A DNA stretch of 64,000 nt from Cyclobacterium plantarum (GCF_011290685.1 NZ_JAANYN010000014.1:40572-104571), one strand, 5' to 3'; counted from the stretch's first letter, positions 8,387 to 17,651 are shown. Numbers and translations are program-made. The notes: generated by a model not told the origin, from the letters alone.

Positions 8387-8445
8387 AAAACTTAATTCGA
8401 ATTTAGAAACCGTTCAACCTTTAAAAGTCTATTAAAAACTACATT

Positions 8446-9258
8446 ATGAAAAAGTTAATCGCTTTGTTCATGCTTTTCGGAATTTTATTTTCTCCGATGA
8501 TCACAAAAGCACAAGAAGAAACAGAAGAAGCAGAAGCTGACACCACTGAAGAGGCTGCTGCCCCAGCTCCGGAACCAGATCCAACACCAGTCATGACTGA
8601 TGATGAAATTGTTGCCGAAGAGCAATCTTTTCATCAGGTTATTAAAGACAAGTTCATTGAAGGAGACCCTACCTACATGACTCCTGTGTTGTTGTGTTTG
8701 ATTTTGGGTTTGGCAGTTGCCCTGGAAAGAATTATCACCCTGAATCTATCCACTACCAATACCAAAAAACTTTTGGCGAAGGTAGAAAATGCATTGGAAG
8801 AAGGTGGGATTGAGGCCGCTAAGGATGTTACCAAGTCCACCAGAGGCCCAGTAGCTTCTATCTTTACTCAAGGGTTGATGCGGTATTCTGAAGGAATCGA
8901 TATGGTGGAAAAATCCATTATTGCCTATGGTTCAGTAGAAATGGGCCGCCTTGAAAAAGGTCTTGTATGGATTTCGCTGTTTATCTCTCTGGCTCCTATG
9001 TTGGGTTTCATGGGTACGGTAATCGGTATGATTGGTGCTTTTGATTCAATTGAAGCAGCAGGGGACATTTCTCCATCATTGGTTGCTGGTGGTATCAAAA
9101 TCGCCCTTTTGACAACAGTAGCTGGTCTGATTGTGGCCATTATCCTACAGTTGTTCTATAACTATTGTGTGGCGAAAATCGATTCTATCGTGAATGATAT
9201 GGAAGATGCGTCTATCAGCTTAGTAGACATTTTGGTGAAGCATAAATTGACCAGGTAA
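8446..9258 (+). CDS. exbB: MotA/TolQ/ExbB proton channel family protein
   Basis: ExbB forms the pentameric proton channel that, with ExbD, energises TonB at the outer membrane. The 270-residue protein has an N-terminal signal-like helix ending near residue 23, then a glutamate- and alanine-rich acidic segment, then three membrane helices near 75-95, 170-190 and 205-230. The family motif region LAPMLGFMGTVIGMIGAF and the following KIALLTTVAGLIVAI, with the channel threonine, are clear. It heads a four-gene operon with a small membrane protein and two ExbD proteins. No tonB gene is in the window, so the TonB partner is encoded elsewhere. Confidence 0.92.
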   Translation: MKKLIALFMLFGILFSPMITKAQEETEEAEADTTEEAAAPAPEPDPTPVMTDDEIVAEEQSFHQVIKDKFIEGDPTYMTPVLLCLILGLAVALERIITLNLSTTNTKKLLAKVENALEEGGIEAAKDVTKSTRGPVASIFTQGLMRYSEGIDMVEKSIIAYGSVEMGRLEKGLVWISLFISLAPMLGFMGTVIGMIGAFDSIEAAGDISPSLVAGGIKIALLTTVAGLIVAIILQLFYNYCVAKIDSIVNDMEDASISLVDILVKHKLTR

Positions 9259-9317
9259 TTCTGGTCATTTTGTTTTAACCCAATAAATGATTTATTTCAC
9301 TTTAGATTTAAGATAAA

Positions 9318-9647
9318 ATGGATACTACTGATATATTCTTATATGCAGGGTACTTGCTGATCATCATAGGAGCAGTGTTTGCTATACTTATGCCTTTGAT
9401 CAAGTCCTTTGATAACCCTAAGAGTCTGTTGAAAACAGTAATTGGGGTGGTAGTCATTGGTGCTTTGTTTGGTATTGCCTACAGCACAGCTAGCGGTGAT
9501 ATTGCTGCCAAGTATGCTGCAGACCCCTTTAACATTACTCCTGAGGGAGCGAAAATGGTAGGCGGCGTGCTTATTACTGTGTATGCGCTTGCGATACTTG
9601 CAATCTTTGGGATTGTAGTCACAGAAATCACTAAAATAGTCAAATAA
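9318..9647 (+). CDS. Small three-helix membrane protein of the exb operon
   Basis: This 109-residue protein consists almost entirely of three predicted membrane helices (about 7-27, 39-57, 82-105). It has no recognised catalytic motif. It sits between exbB and the first exbD, two bases before the latter. Similar small membrane proteins are often found at this position in Bacteroidota exb operons; a role as an accessory subunit of the proton-driven motor is inferred from position only. Confidence 0.75.
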   Translation: MDTTDIFLYAGYLLIIIGAVFAILMPLIKSFDNPKSLLKTVIGVVVIGALFGIAYSTASGDIAAKYAADPFNITPEGAKMVGGVLITVYALAILAIFGIVVTEITKIVK

Positions 9648-9649
9648 TT

Positions 9650-10285
9650 ATGGGCAAGAGAGGTAGAATGAGTCAGGAGGTAAATGCAGGGTCGATGGCG
9701 GACATCGCCTTTTTGCTTCTTATCTTCTTTCTCGTAACCACGACAATCGCTTCGGATAAGGGTATCATGAATATCCTTCCTCCCAAAAAGGATCCGAATC
9801 AGCCACCACCGGAGGTGGAATTGAACGAACGAAATATTTTCAATATTCTGATCAACTTGAATGATGATCTTTTGATAGAAGGTGAATTTCGTAACAGTAC
9901 GGATGGACTTTCTGACGAAATCAAAAGCTTTGTGCTGAATTTTGGAAATCCGGATGAGGATGCAGTTGCTCTGTTTAACAGCCTGCCGCCTTCTTTGAAA
10001 GGTATGGCAGATCAAAGTCCGGAATCTTCTGATCATCCGATGTCCGGAGGCGCAGTAATTTCAATCAAAACCAATAGAGGTACCAGCTATGAGACCTACC
10101 TGGAGGTTTTGGATGAGGTGAAAAAAGCATATTTTGAAATTTATGGTGAGCGGGTCGGTCTTTCAGGAGAAGAATACCGCGCCTTATCCGGTCAGACAGC
10201 TGCTGAACAAGAACTGCTGGACAGAGGTAAGGAAGGTATACCTATGGCCATCTCTATCGCAGAACCTGATAAAATCGGAAGCTAA
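9650..10285 (+). CDS. exbD: ExbD/TolR family protein, long form
   Basis: ExbD has one membrane helix that sits inside the ExbB pore and a periplasmic domain. Here the helix is ADIAFLLLIFFLVTT near residues 17-31 and keeps the essential pore aspartate (D18). The periplasmic part is longer than usual (211 residues against about 140), with an extra polar segment around 90-130 before the region that ends ISIKTNRGTSYETYL. It follows the small membrane protein by two bases and precedes a second exbD by two bases. Confidence 0.9.
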   Translation: MGKRGRMSQEVNAGSMADIAFLLLIFFLVTTTIASDKGIMNILPPKKDPNQPPPEVELNERNIFNILINLNDDLLIEGEFRNSTDGLSDEIKSFVLNFGNPDEDAVALFNSLPPSLKGMADQSPESSDHPMSGGAVISIKTNRGTSYETYLEVLDEVKKAYFEIYGERVGLSGEEYRALSGQTAAEQELLDRGKEGIPMAISIAEPDKIGS

Positions 10286-10287
10286 TT

Positions 10288-10752
10288 ATGTCAAAGTTTA
10301 AAAAGAAAACCAAAGCGGAAACCAATATTCCTACCTCAGCTCTTCCGGATATTATCTTTATGTTGTTGTTCTTTTTTATGGTGACAACGGTGTTGAGAGA
10401 GCAGGAGATTTTGGTGGAGCAAAAGATTCCTCAGGCTACCCAACTTCAAAAGATTCAGAAAAAGACCCTGATTTCGTATTTGTACGTTGGTAAACCGAAG
10501 AATACTTCCATGTATGGATCAGAACCAAGGATCCAGGCAAATGATGTTTTGATCAATACCTCTGATATCGTGCTTTGGGTAAACCAGGAAAAAGATAACC
10601 TTTCTGAAGCGGAGAGAGACCAGATATGGATTTCTCTTAAAGCCGATAGAGACGTAAAAATGGGTCCCATTAGTGATATTCAGTTTGAATTGAGAGAAGC
10701 GGATGCCAGAAAATTGATGTACGCATCTGTAGGCAGGGTCGAAAACAACTGA
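10288..10752 (+). CDS. exbD: ExbD/TolR family protein, second copy
   Basis: The 154-residue protein has a basic N-terminus, a single membrane helix (PDIIFMLLFFFMVTT, about 20-34) with the pore aspartate D21, and a periplasmic domain of normal length. Both exbD genes in the operon keep the aspartate, so both may be functional; they could form a heterodimer in the ExbB channel, which normally holds two ExbD helices. A strong intrinsic terminator follows 27 bases after the stop, closing the operon. Confidence 0.9.
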   Translation: MSKFKKKTKAETNIPTSALPDIIFMLLFFFMVTTVLREQEILVEQKIPQATQLQKIQKKTLISYLYVGKPKNTSMYGSEPRIQANDVLINTSDIVLWVNQEKDNLSEAERDQIWISLKADRDVKMGPISDIQFELREADARKLMYASVGRVENN

Positions 10753-10779
10753 CCTTAAGTTATTTGATAAAATCATTGA

Positions 10780-10809
10780 AAGCCGTCCATTTGGACGGCT
10801 TTTTTTTTG
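10780..10809 (+). terminator. Intrinsic terminator of the exb operon
   Basis: AAGCCGTCC (10780-10788) pairs with GGACGGCTT (10793-10801) across a four-base loop and is followed by eight T residues. It lies 27 bases after the second exbD stop. Confidence 0.9.
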
Positions 10810-10859
10810 CCTTTGTGGTTAATGTGATAAAAATTACTTTTTCTGGTTTTTTCTTACCC

Positions 10860-10867
10860 TACTTTTG
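10860..10867 (+). promoter_or_regulatory. Candidate -7 element before the rhodanese gene
   Basis: TACTTTTG at 10860-10867 is a perfect match to the Bacteroidota TAnnTTTG element, placed 26 bases before the rhodanese start. No clear TTTG is found 19-21 bases upstream; a TTTC is close to that position. Confidence 0.4.
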
Positions 10868-10892
10868 TTGTGTCACTTAACAAAAGAAGAAA

Positions 10893-11219
10893 ATGTTCAA
10901 TCTATTTCATAAGCAAATTAAGCAGTATTCAGATCTCGGTGCTGAAGACTTTCACCAGGGTATCCAGGATAAGGATGCTGTTGTCATTGATGTCAGAACG
11001 GCAGGGGAATTTAACCAGGGGAAGTTACCCAAAGCCAGGAACCTGGATATGATGTCCCCTAACTTCAAACAACAAATTCAAAACCTGCCTAAAGACAAAT
11101 CCTACTATTTGTATTGCAGGAGTGGTAACAGAAGTGGCCATGCCTGTGCGATGATGGCAGATTTAGGTTTTGAAAAAGTATATAACCTGGCAGGTGGGAT
11201 CATTTCCTGGCCTTATTAA
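10893..11219 (+). CDS. Single-domain rhodanese
   Basis: The 108-residue protein is one rhodanese domain that can carry sulfane sulfur on its catalytic cysteine. DVRTAGEF (about 33-40) is the CH2A-type motif, and the active-site loop CRSGNRSG starts at C75. There is no signal peptide, so it should act in the cytoplasm. It is followed on the same strand by the persulfide dioxygenase-rhodanese fusion and two YeeE/YedE-type permease genes, so a role in passing sulfur to or from that system is likely. Confidence 0.9.
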   Translation: MFNLFHKQIKQYSDLGAEDFHQGIQDKDAVVIDVRTAGEFNQGKLPKARNLDMMSPNFKQQIQNLPKDKSYYLYCRSGNRSGHACAMMADLGFEKVYNLAGGIISWPY

Positions 11220-11298
11220 AACTCTTATGTGACCAAAGTCCTATTGAGCTTTGTCAAGAGTACTTTAATTTGTACACCAATTATTAACCATACTACCT

Positions 11299-12720
11299 AT
11301 GAAAATAGAACAAATTTATACCGGTTGTCTGGCTCAGGGAGCCTACTATATTGAGTCTAATGGTGAAGCAGCAATAGTGGATCCTCTTCGGGAGGTACAA
11401 CCTTATATGGATAAGGCTGAAAGGAATGGTGCTACCATCAAATACATTTTCGAGACCCATTTTCATGCTGATTTTGTCTCCGGGCATCAGGATTTATCTG
11501 CTAAAACCGGTGCAAAGATCGTATTTGGGCCTACCGAAATGGCCTTGGGTTTTGATGCCATTGTTGCCAGGGATGGTCAGGAATTCCAATTGGGGGGAGC
11601 TACTGTGAAAGTAATTCATACTCCTGGACATACCATGGAGAGTGCAGTCTTTTTATTGTCAGACGAGGCAGGAAAAGAAGTGGCTTTATTCACTGGTGAC
11701 ACCTTGTTTATTGGAGATGTGGGTAGACCAGACCTTGCCCAGAAGGTAATCAAAGACCTGACACAGGAAAAGCTTGCAGCCCATCTGTATGATTCCTTAC
11801 GGGAAAAAATAATGCCCCTTCCTGATCACCTGATAGTATATCCAGCTCATGGAGCTGGAAGTGCTTGTGGCAAAAATATGAGTAAGGAGACCAGTGATAC
11901 CCTTGGAAACCAAAAGAAGACGAACTATGCTTTGCAGAAAATGAGTAAGGAAGCTTTTATTAAAGAGGTGCTTACCGGTCTCACCCCTCCTCCTGCCTAT
12001 TTCCCACAAAATGTTTTGATGAACATTCAGGGATACGACAGTATTGATACGGTATTGGACCGGGGGCAACAAGCCTTGTCGCCTGGGGCATTTGAAGCTG
12101 CAGCCAATGAGACAGGGGCTGTGGTGTTGGATACCCGGGCTCCTGAACAATTTGCCAAAGGCTTTATCCCCAATGCCATTAATATTGGTATTGATGGCAG
12201 CTTTGCCGTTTGGGTAGGAACATTGATCCCGGATGTGAAGCAAGAAATTCTGGTAGTAGCCGATAAGGGTAGGGAAGAGGAAGTCATTACCCGCCTGGCA
12301 AGGGTTGGATATGACCATGCACTGGGTTATTTGAAAGGGGGGATAGCTGCCTGGAAGAAGTCGGGTAGAGATATAGACACCATTTCAATGGTATCGGTCG
12401 ACGAATTGGCTTCCCTGGTTGCTAAAGTTAAGGATCTAAAGATTTTAGATGTGAGAAAGGCCAGTGAGCATCAAAGCGAACACCTGATTGGTGCGGAGAA
12501 CATACCGCTGGATTACATAAATGAAAACATGGCGGAAATCGATAAAGAGAAGCCCTGCTATGTGCACTGCGCTGGCGGGTATCGTTCCATGATTTTCAAC
12601 TCTGTATTAAGAGCCAGAGGTTACGATAATCTGGTCGATATCCAAGGTGGTTTTGACGCTATTAAAGCATCAGGCAAGTTTGCGGTGAGCGATTACGTTT
12701 GTCCGACGACTTTATTGTGA
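11299..12720 (+). CDS. Persulfide dioxygenase-like metallo-beta-lactamase fused to two rhodanese domains
   Basis: The 473-residue protein has an ETHE1-like metallo-beta-lactamase domain (about 1-240) followed by two rhodanese domains (about 255-350 and 365-465). The iron ligands expected for persulfide dioxygenases are present: H54 in THFHADF, H111 in HTPGHT and D134 in FTGDT. The usual DH of dinuclear enzymes is DF here, which fits a mononuclear iron site. The first rhodanese domain has no cysteine in its loop (VVADKGRE), so it is inactive; the second has C424 in VHCAGGYRS. This architecture is like CstB, which oxidises persulfides to sulfite or thiosulfate. A terminator follows. A close paralogue lies at 41733. 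Confidence 0.9.
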   Translation: MKIEQIYTGCLAQGAYYIESNGEAAIVDPLREVQPYMDKAERNGATIKYIFETHFHADFVSGHQDLSAKTGAKIVFGPTEMALGFDAIVARDGQEFQLGGATVKVIHTPGHTMESAVFLLSDEAGKEVALFTGDTLFIGDVGRPDLAQKVIKDLTQEKLAAHLYDSLREKIMPLPDHLIVYPAHGAGSACGKNMSKETSDTLGNQKKTNYALQKMSKEAFIKEVLTGLTPPPAYFPQNVLMNIQGYDSIDTVLDRGQQALSPGAFEAAANETGAVVLDTRAPEQFAKGFIPNAINIGIDGSFAVWVGTLIPDVKQEILVVADKGREEEVITRLARVGYDHALGYLKGGIAAWKKSGRDIDTISMVSVDELASLVAKVKDLKILDVRKASEHQSEHLIGAENIPLDYINENMAEIDKEKPCYVHCAGGYRSMIFNSVLRARGYDNLVDIQGGFDAIKASGKFAVSDYVCPTTLL

Positions 12721-12744
12721 GCTATTTTGGTTGATGTGTTGGTT

Positions 12745-12774
12745 AATGGCAGGACCTGGTTTCCTGCCATTTTT
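12745..12774 (+). terminator. Intrinsic terminator after the dioxygenase-rhodanese gene
   Basis: AATGGCAGGA (12745-12754) pairs with TCCTGCCATT (12762-12771), followed by a short T run. It separates the dioxygenase from the permease genes, so the latter need their own promoter or depend on read-through. Confidence 0.8.
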
Positions 12775-12872
12775 ATAGCCCTCAACCGAAGGAACAGTAT
12801 CAAATGGATAAATTTAAGCTGATTTCCTGTTATCATTGGGAGTAGATTAATAAAAATAAAACAAAATAAAAA

Positions 12873-13454
12873 ATGGAACAATTAATAGAATGGATCAGAC
12901 AACCATGGCCATGGTATGTAGCCGGCCCTTTGATAGGGTTGACCGTGCCTGCGTTATTGATCATAGGAAATAAATCCTTCGGCATCAGCTCTTCTTTGCG
13001 GCATGCCTGCGCAGCCTGTATACCAGCTAAAATTCCTTTTTTCCAGTATGACTGGAAAAAGGAAATATGGAATATCCTTTTTGTAACCGGTATATTCCTG
13101 GGTGGAATAATCGCCTCCGTATTTCTTTCCAATCCGGATGCCATAGTGCTGGCAGAAAGTACCCAGCAGGACCTGATACAACTGGGAATCACTGATTTCA
13201 GAAATTTGCTACCTGCAGATATCTTTAGCTGGAGCAACTTATTCACCTTAAAAGGCCTGTTCTTTTTTGTGATCGGTGGTTTTCTGGTAGGTTTCGGGAC
13301 GCGTTATGCCGGAGGCTGTACTTCTGGGCATGCCATCATGGGTATCAGTAACCTTCAATGGCCTTCCCTTGTGGCAACAATCTTCTTTATGCTTGGCGGA
13401 TTTGTGATGACCCACCTGATTCTACCTCATATCATGGCATTCGTAGGGTTTTAA
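12873..13454 (+). CDS. YeeE/YedE-type sulfur permease subunit (PmpA-like)
   Basis: This 193-residue membrane protein has about four helices and the family's conserved cysteine motif GGCTSGH (C149 region), plus a second cysteine pair in LRHACAACIPAK (about 43-53). YeeE/YedE proteins move thiosulfate or other sulfur species through a path of cysteines. A split pair of half-size subunits next to a persulfide dioxygenase is the arrangement known as PmpA/PmpB in Proteobacteria. The 42-base gap to the next gene indicates cotranscription. Confidence 0.85.
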   Translation: MEQLIEWIRQPWPWYVAGPLIGLTVPALLIIGNKSFGISSSLRHACAACIPAKIPFFQYDWKKEIWNILFVTGIFLGGIIASVFLSNPDAIVLAESTQQDLIQLGITDFRNLLPADIFSWSNLFTLKGLFFFVIGGFLVGFGTRYAGGCTSGHAIMGISNLQWPSLVATIFFMLGGFVMTHLILPHIMAFVGF

Positions 13455-13496
13455 ATTGAAGGAACGGGATATTTAAACAATTCAAAAGAAAAAGAA

Positions 13497-13985
13497 ATGA
13501 AAGTAAAAGAAAATATACCAGCCAATCCGGTGGAATGTGAAGCTCCCAATATGGGTAAATCCGGTGAGTCCGGTTGGAAACTAATGAGGTACCTGGTAGT
13601 GGGAGTTTTGTTTGGGATAATATTTGTCAAAGCAGAAGTCATATCCTGGTTTCGTATTCAGGAGATGTTCAGGCTACAGTCATTTTTCATGTATGGGGTA
13701 ATAGGGTCCGCCATTTTGGTTGGACTTATCTCGATTCAATTGATCAAAAGATTAGGCATCAAAACTCTTGGTGGCGAACCCATCAGGATTGCCGATAAGG
13801 AATTCAGGAAAGGGCAGATCATAGGCGGATTTATTTTCGGCCTGGGTTGGGCCCTGACCGGAGCTTGTCCGGGGCCTTTGTTTGCACAAATCGGATCAGG
13901 TTTCTCTGTGGTGGTGGTAACCTTGCTAAGTGCCATTGCAGGCACCTGGGTATATGGTAAATATGCCGATAAATTACCCAATTGA
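13497..13985 (+). CDS. YeeE/YedE-type sulfur permease subunit (PmpB-like)
   Basis: The 162-residue protein is the second half of the split YeeE/YedE permease. After a soluble N-terminus of about 28 residues with a lone cysteine, it has four predicted helices and the conserved motif TGACPGP (C124), the counterpart of GCTSGH in the partner. The two subunits together supply the cysteines for the sulfur path. No BigR-like sulfur-sensing regulator is adjacent, so control is not obvious. A strong terminator follows and also lies at the end of the convergent smc gene. Confidence 0.83.
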   Translation: MKVKENIPANPVECEAPNMGKSGESGWKLMRYLVVGVLFGIIFVKAEVISWFRIQEMFRLQSFFMYGVIGSAILVGLISIQLIKRLGIKTLGGEPIRIADKEFRKGQIIGGFIFGLGWALTGACPGPLFAQIGSGFSVVVVTLLSAIAGTWVYGKYADKLPN

Positions 13986-14008
13986 TTCTTTTCAATGATG
14001 GATATTTT

Positions 14009-14041
14009 CCGGGCCACTTTCCATCGTGGCCCGGTTTTTTT
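14009..14041 (+). terminator. Intrinsic terminator between permease genes and smc
   Basis: CCGGGCCAC (14009-14017) pairs with GTGGCCCGG (14026-14034) and is followed by seven T residues. It is best oriented for the plus-strand permease operon; the T run touches the convergent smc stop. Confidence 0.85.
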
Positions 14042-17000
14042 ATATCTCTTCTCCGTCATTCTCTACAAGTTCCCGCAAATCCACAGGCACCACTCTTGAA
14101 ATTCCAGCTTCTATCATGGTAATGCCATAGATGATGTCAGTACTTGCCATCGTTCGTTTATTGTGCGTGACGATGATGAATTGGGATTCATTGGAGAATT
14201 TCTGAATGATTTGATTGAATTTATCAATATTGGCATCATCAAGAGGAGCATCCACCTCATCAAAAATACAAAAAGGAGCTGGTTTTAAAAGGTAGATGGA
14301 AAATAGCAGAGAAGTAGCGGTTAGCGTTTTTTCCCCTCCCGAAAGCTGGTTGATGGACAATGGCCTTTTTCCTTTGGGTTTGGCAATGATTTCTATGCTG
14401 CTTTCCAATGGTAAATCAGGATCTGCCAATTTGAGGTCACAATCATCCTCTTCTGTAAAAAGAGACCTGAATACTTTGACGAAATTGGTTTTTATTTTAT
14501 CAAAGGCATCCAGGAATGTCTCCCGGGCGACCTGGTCGATTTCGTTGATGGTGGTCACCAAGGATGCTTTTGCTTTTTGCAAATCATCTCTTTGTTCGGT
14601 AATAAAGGTATGTCTTTCTTTAATTTCATCATAAGCTTCCATGGCCATGGGATTTACCGGTCCCATTCTTTCAAGCTTTTGCTTGACTTTGCTGACCTCT
14701 TCTTTGATAAAGGCTTCATCCTTCCCTTCAAATTGTGCCTCCGGTTCCGGATCTTCCCGCATCAGTTGGTCCAGGTCAATTTCAAACTCCACACTTAATC
14801 TCTCTTTTAAACCGTTGAGCTTGAGATTGATTTCATTGGCTGCCTGTTGCAATTCCATCACCAGGCTTTCTACCTGTTCTTTGCGTTTCTGGATTTCTCT
14901 GATGGATTTCTCTACTTCATCGATTTCCCCCCGAACAGCGTAGTAGTCTTTTTCCGCCTCATTGACTCCTTCTTCTATATCTTCTTTTTCTCCATATAGT
15001 TCGATGAGTTCATCATCTTTGATTTCATTATTGTCAATCAACGACTTAATTTCCTGATCTGTGCGACCCATCTCGAGTTGAGCGGTTTCTATGCGTTCCT
15101 TACTGTTTTCATAAGTGCTTTGTTTGAAACCTATTTCCTGCTCGATGCTTTGTAATTTATTCAGGTGTTGGTGATATTGAATATTCTCCTCATTGTATTG
15201 AGAAGAGCGGAGGGAGAGATCTTCGGCAGCTTCCTGCAAGGCCAGGTTTATTTCGTTGATTTCTTCCTCAAGATCGGCAAAATCTTCCTTTTGATTGGCA
15301 AGCTGCGGTACCAAAGCCTCCAATTCTTCGGAAAGCTGATAAAGTTTTTCCTGGATGTCCTCTTTTTTGTTGGCGTTGGAGGAAAGCATTTCTGCCAATT
15401 GCTCTTTTTTGGTTTTCAAAGAGATGTGCTCCTGGTTCAGTTCATTGACAATTTTTTGTTTTTCCTCAAGGGGCTGCTTGAAATTAAGTGCTTTTAATTT
15501 AGAAACCTCTGATGCTTTTTTATCCAAATTGGTTCGGACCTCACCGATCTTTTTTTGCAGGGACTTGATTTCTTTGTCCAGTTTCTCCAGATTTTTGGCC
15601 CTTCCTATCCTTTTGCCTTCAAACAGGCCAACAGATCCACCAGAAATGGTGAATTGACGGTCTATGAATTTACCGCTTTCTGTAATAAAAATCGCTTCCT
15701 GCGACTTGGGAACCTGGTGGATATCACCATTGAAAATATAGACATCGTCTAAGAGATAGGCTACCAGTGGTGCGTATTTGCTATCATATTCGATAATCTC
15801 AGTGGCAGCCACTGCATCTGAAAACAATTTGTTCTGGGAAGCTCGGAATTTCTCAAACCTGTCCAAAATAAAAAAATGTGCTTTTCCCTTTCCCGCATCA
15901 CTCAACAATTTTACTGCTTCTATGGCTTCCTTTTCTGTTTCAACCACATAGTAATTCATGTAATTTTCCAGAAAATTTTCTATGGTGACGCGGTACTTCT
16001 CATCAGTTGTCAATATATCCGAAAGCAGGGGTTTGTTCTTGCCCCAGTTGCTGTTTTTCTTTAAAAATTTGATGGCCTCCGGAAAGCCTTCCAGGTTATC
16101 CACCAGGGACTTGGTGAGTTGAAATTCATTACTTTTGGCATCCAGCTTCCTGTTGATCTGGGTCGATTCATCACGTATAAGGTCCAGGGTACGGGTGGCT
16201 TCTTCCAACTTCAGCTGATGACTTTCTTCCTCGGCCTTTATTTGTTGTAATTCCCGGTTTTCTTTGTCCAATTGATCCTGGATGGCTTTCAAACTCTCTG
16301 TAAATCCAGCCAGGTTTTCCACCTGGCTACTATCATCCGTGGCGGTTTTTTCCAACTCCTGTTTCAGGCTGTTGAGTTGGATTTGTTTTATTTCCTGATT
16401 TTTACTGAGCTGATACATCTCATCCCTTTTTCGGGAAAAGTTGCTTTGGAGGACTTTTTGTTTTTCCTGATAGCTGCCATGCTGCAATTTTTTTTCTTCA
16501 TAGACCGCTTTCAATTCCTGAACCAGTTGTTCTTTTTCTGCAATCAGTTTTTCGGCTACCTGTTTTTCCTGCTCCAAAGATTTAATACTAAACCCAGCTC
16601 TTTCATTGCTTTTTTTGTCCTGGTCTATTTGTGTTCTGAGCTGCTCTGATTTATCCTGAAGAAAGCGCAGTCGTTCGTTTTTTATTTTTTTATCGCTTTC
16701 AAACTGCCGGATTTTAAGCACATGTTCATTGAGCGTTTTTTGCCGGGAGGAGAGTAGCTTTTCCTTATTCACCATGCCCGATTTTAGTGCTTCCAGGGCC
16801 GCTTCCTTTGCTGCAATGGCTGAATTCAGTTGTACTTTTTGGTCACTTTCTGCTTCTAATTTTTGGTTGAGACTGATAAGGCTGTCCCTATGGTCTTTTA
16901 CTCCCTTTTTTGCAAGGGCGATGCTCAGAGATTTGTATTCTTTTTTTAGTTCGAAATAGCGGACTGCCTGTCTGGCTTGCTTTTCAAGGGATTTGAGGTT

Positions 17001-17600
17001 TTTTTCTATTTCAAACAAGAGGTCTTCAACGCGGTCCAGGTCCGCATCGGTATCCTCTAATTTTCTTAAAGTCTCTTTTTTCCGGGTTTTAAACTTGGAT
17101 ATTCCTGCGGCCTCCTCAAATAAATCCCTTCTTGAATTGTTTTTATCGTTGAGCAGTTCATCGATCATTTTTAATTCAATGATGGCATAGCTATTGGAAT
17201 TGATGCCTGTATCCAAAAACAGGTTGGTGATGTCTTTCAACCGGCAGGTTACTCCATTGAGCAAGTATTCACTTTCTCCAGAGCGGTAATACCTTCTGGT
17301 GATGGTAACATGGGTGTATTCTGTGGGCAGTAGGTTTTTGGTGTTCTCAAAAGTCAGGGAGACCTCTGCCATATTCAGTGGTTTGCGGTTTTTTGTCCCG
17401 TTAAAAATGACATTTTCCATCTTGTCGGAACGGAGCATTCTGGTTTTTTGCTCGCCCAATACCCAGCGGATGGCATCTACCACATTTGATTTCCCACAAC
17501 CATTTGGCCCAACAATACCGGTGATACCCTTATCAAAATGGATCAATACCTTGTCACCGAAACTTTTAAAGCCTCTAATCTCTAGTTTGGAAAGCTGCAT
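14040..17600 (-). CDS. smc: Chromosome segregation protein SMC
   Basis: SMC is the ATPase of the condensin-like complex that organises and segregates the chromosome with ScpA and ScpB. The 1186-residue protein has the N-terminal Walker A GPNGCGKSN (31-39), a long coiled coil (about 170-500), the hinge domain (about 515-640, with SGGSVG near the end), a second coiled coil (about 665-1000), and the C-terminal head with signature LSGGEK (about 1086) and Walker B FCIFDEVDAPLDD (about 1110-1122). Length and order are standard. scpA/scpB are not nearby. It has a good Bacteroidota-type promoter just upstream. Confidence 0.97.
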   Translation of the reverse strand: MQLSKLEIRGFKSFGDKVLIHFDKGITGIVGPNGCGKSNVVDAIRWVLGEQKTRMLRSDKMENVIFNGTKNRKPLNMAEVSLTFENTKNLLPTEYTHVTITRRYYRSGESEYLLNGVTCRLKDITNLFLDTGINSNSYAIIELKMIDELLNDKNNSRRDLFEEAAGISKFKTRKKETLRKLEDTDADLDRVEDLLFEIEKNLKSLEKQARQAVRYFELKKEYKSLSIALAKKGVKDHRDSLISLNQKLEAESDQKVQLNSAIAAKEAALEALKSGMVNKEKLLSSRQKTLNEHVLKIRQFESDKKIKNERLRFLQDKSEQLRTQIDQDKKSNERAGFSIKSLEQEKQVAEKLIAEKEQLVQELKAVYEEKKLQHGSYQEKQKVLQSNFSRKRDEMYQLSKNQEIKQIQLNSLKQELEKTATDDSSQVENLAGFTESLKAIQDQLDKENRELQQIKAEEESHQLKLEEATRTLDLIRDESTQINRKLDAKSNEFQLTKSLVDNLEGFPEAIKFLKKNSNWGKNKPLLSDILTTDEKYRVTIENFLENYMNYYVVETEKEAIEAVKLLSDAGKGKAHFFILDRFEKFRASQNKLFSDAVAATEIIEYDSKYAPLVAYLLDDVYIFNGDIHQVPKSQEAIFITESGKFIDRQFTISGGSVGLFEGKRIGRAKNLEKLDKEIKSLQKKIGEVRTNLDKKASEVSKLKALNFKQPLEEKQKIVNELNQEHISLKTKKEQLAEMLSSNANKKEDIQEKLYQLSEELEALVPQLANQKEDFADLEEEINEINLALQEAAEDLSLRSSQYNEENIQYHQHLNKLQSIEQEIGFKQSTYENSKERIETAQLEMGRTDQEIKSLIDNNEIKDDELIELYGEKEDIEEGVNEAEKDYYAVRGEIDEVEKSIREIQKRKEQVESLVMELQQAANEINLKLNGLKERLSVEFEIDLDQLMREDPEPEAQFEGKDEAFIKEEVSKVKQKLERMGPVNPMAMEAYDEIKERHTFITEQRDDLQKAKASLVTTINEIDQVARETFLDAFDKIKTNFVKVFRSLFTEEDDCDLKLADPDLPLESSIEIIAKPKGKRPLSINQLSGGEKTLTATSLLFSIYLLKPAPFCIFDEVDAPLDDANIDKFNQIIQKFSNESQFIIVTHNKRTMASTDIIYGITMIEAGISRVVPVDLRELVENDGEEI

Positions 17601-17621
17601 GCAGGTTCATTTAATGCCAAA

Positions 17622-17651
17622 CAAATTTAACCCAATCCCCGCAATTTGCAA
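17622..17651 (-). promoter_or_regulatory. Promoter of smc
   Basis: On the minus strand TTG (17651-17649) is followed after 19 bases by TAAATTTG (17629-17622), a perfect TAnnTTTG element. Transcription would start about 15 bases before the smc ATG, giving a very short leader. Confidence 0.55.

Noticed and set aside
14296..17190. Many plus-strand open frames inside smc
   Set aside because: They are antisense to a full-length, motif-complete SMC and have low-complexity Phe/Ser/Leu-rich translations expected from the reverse of coiled-coil codons.
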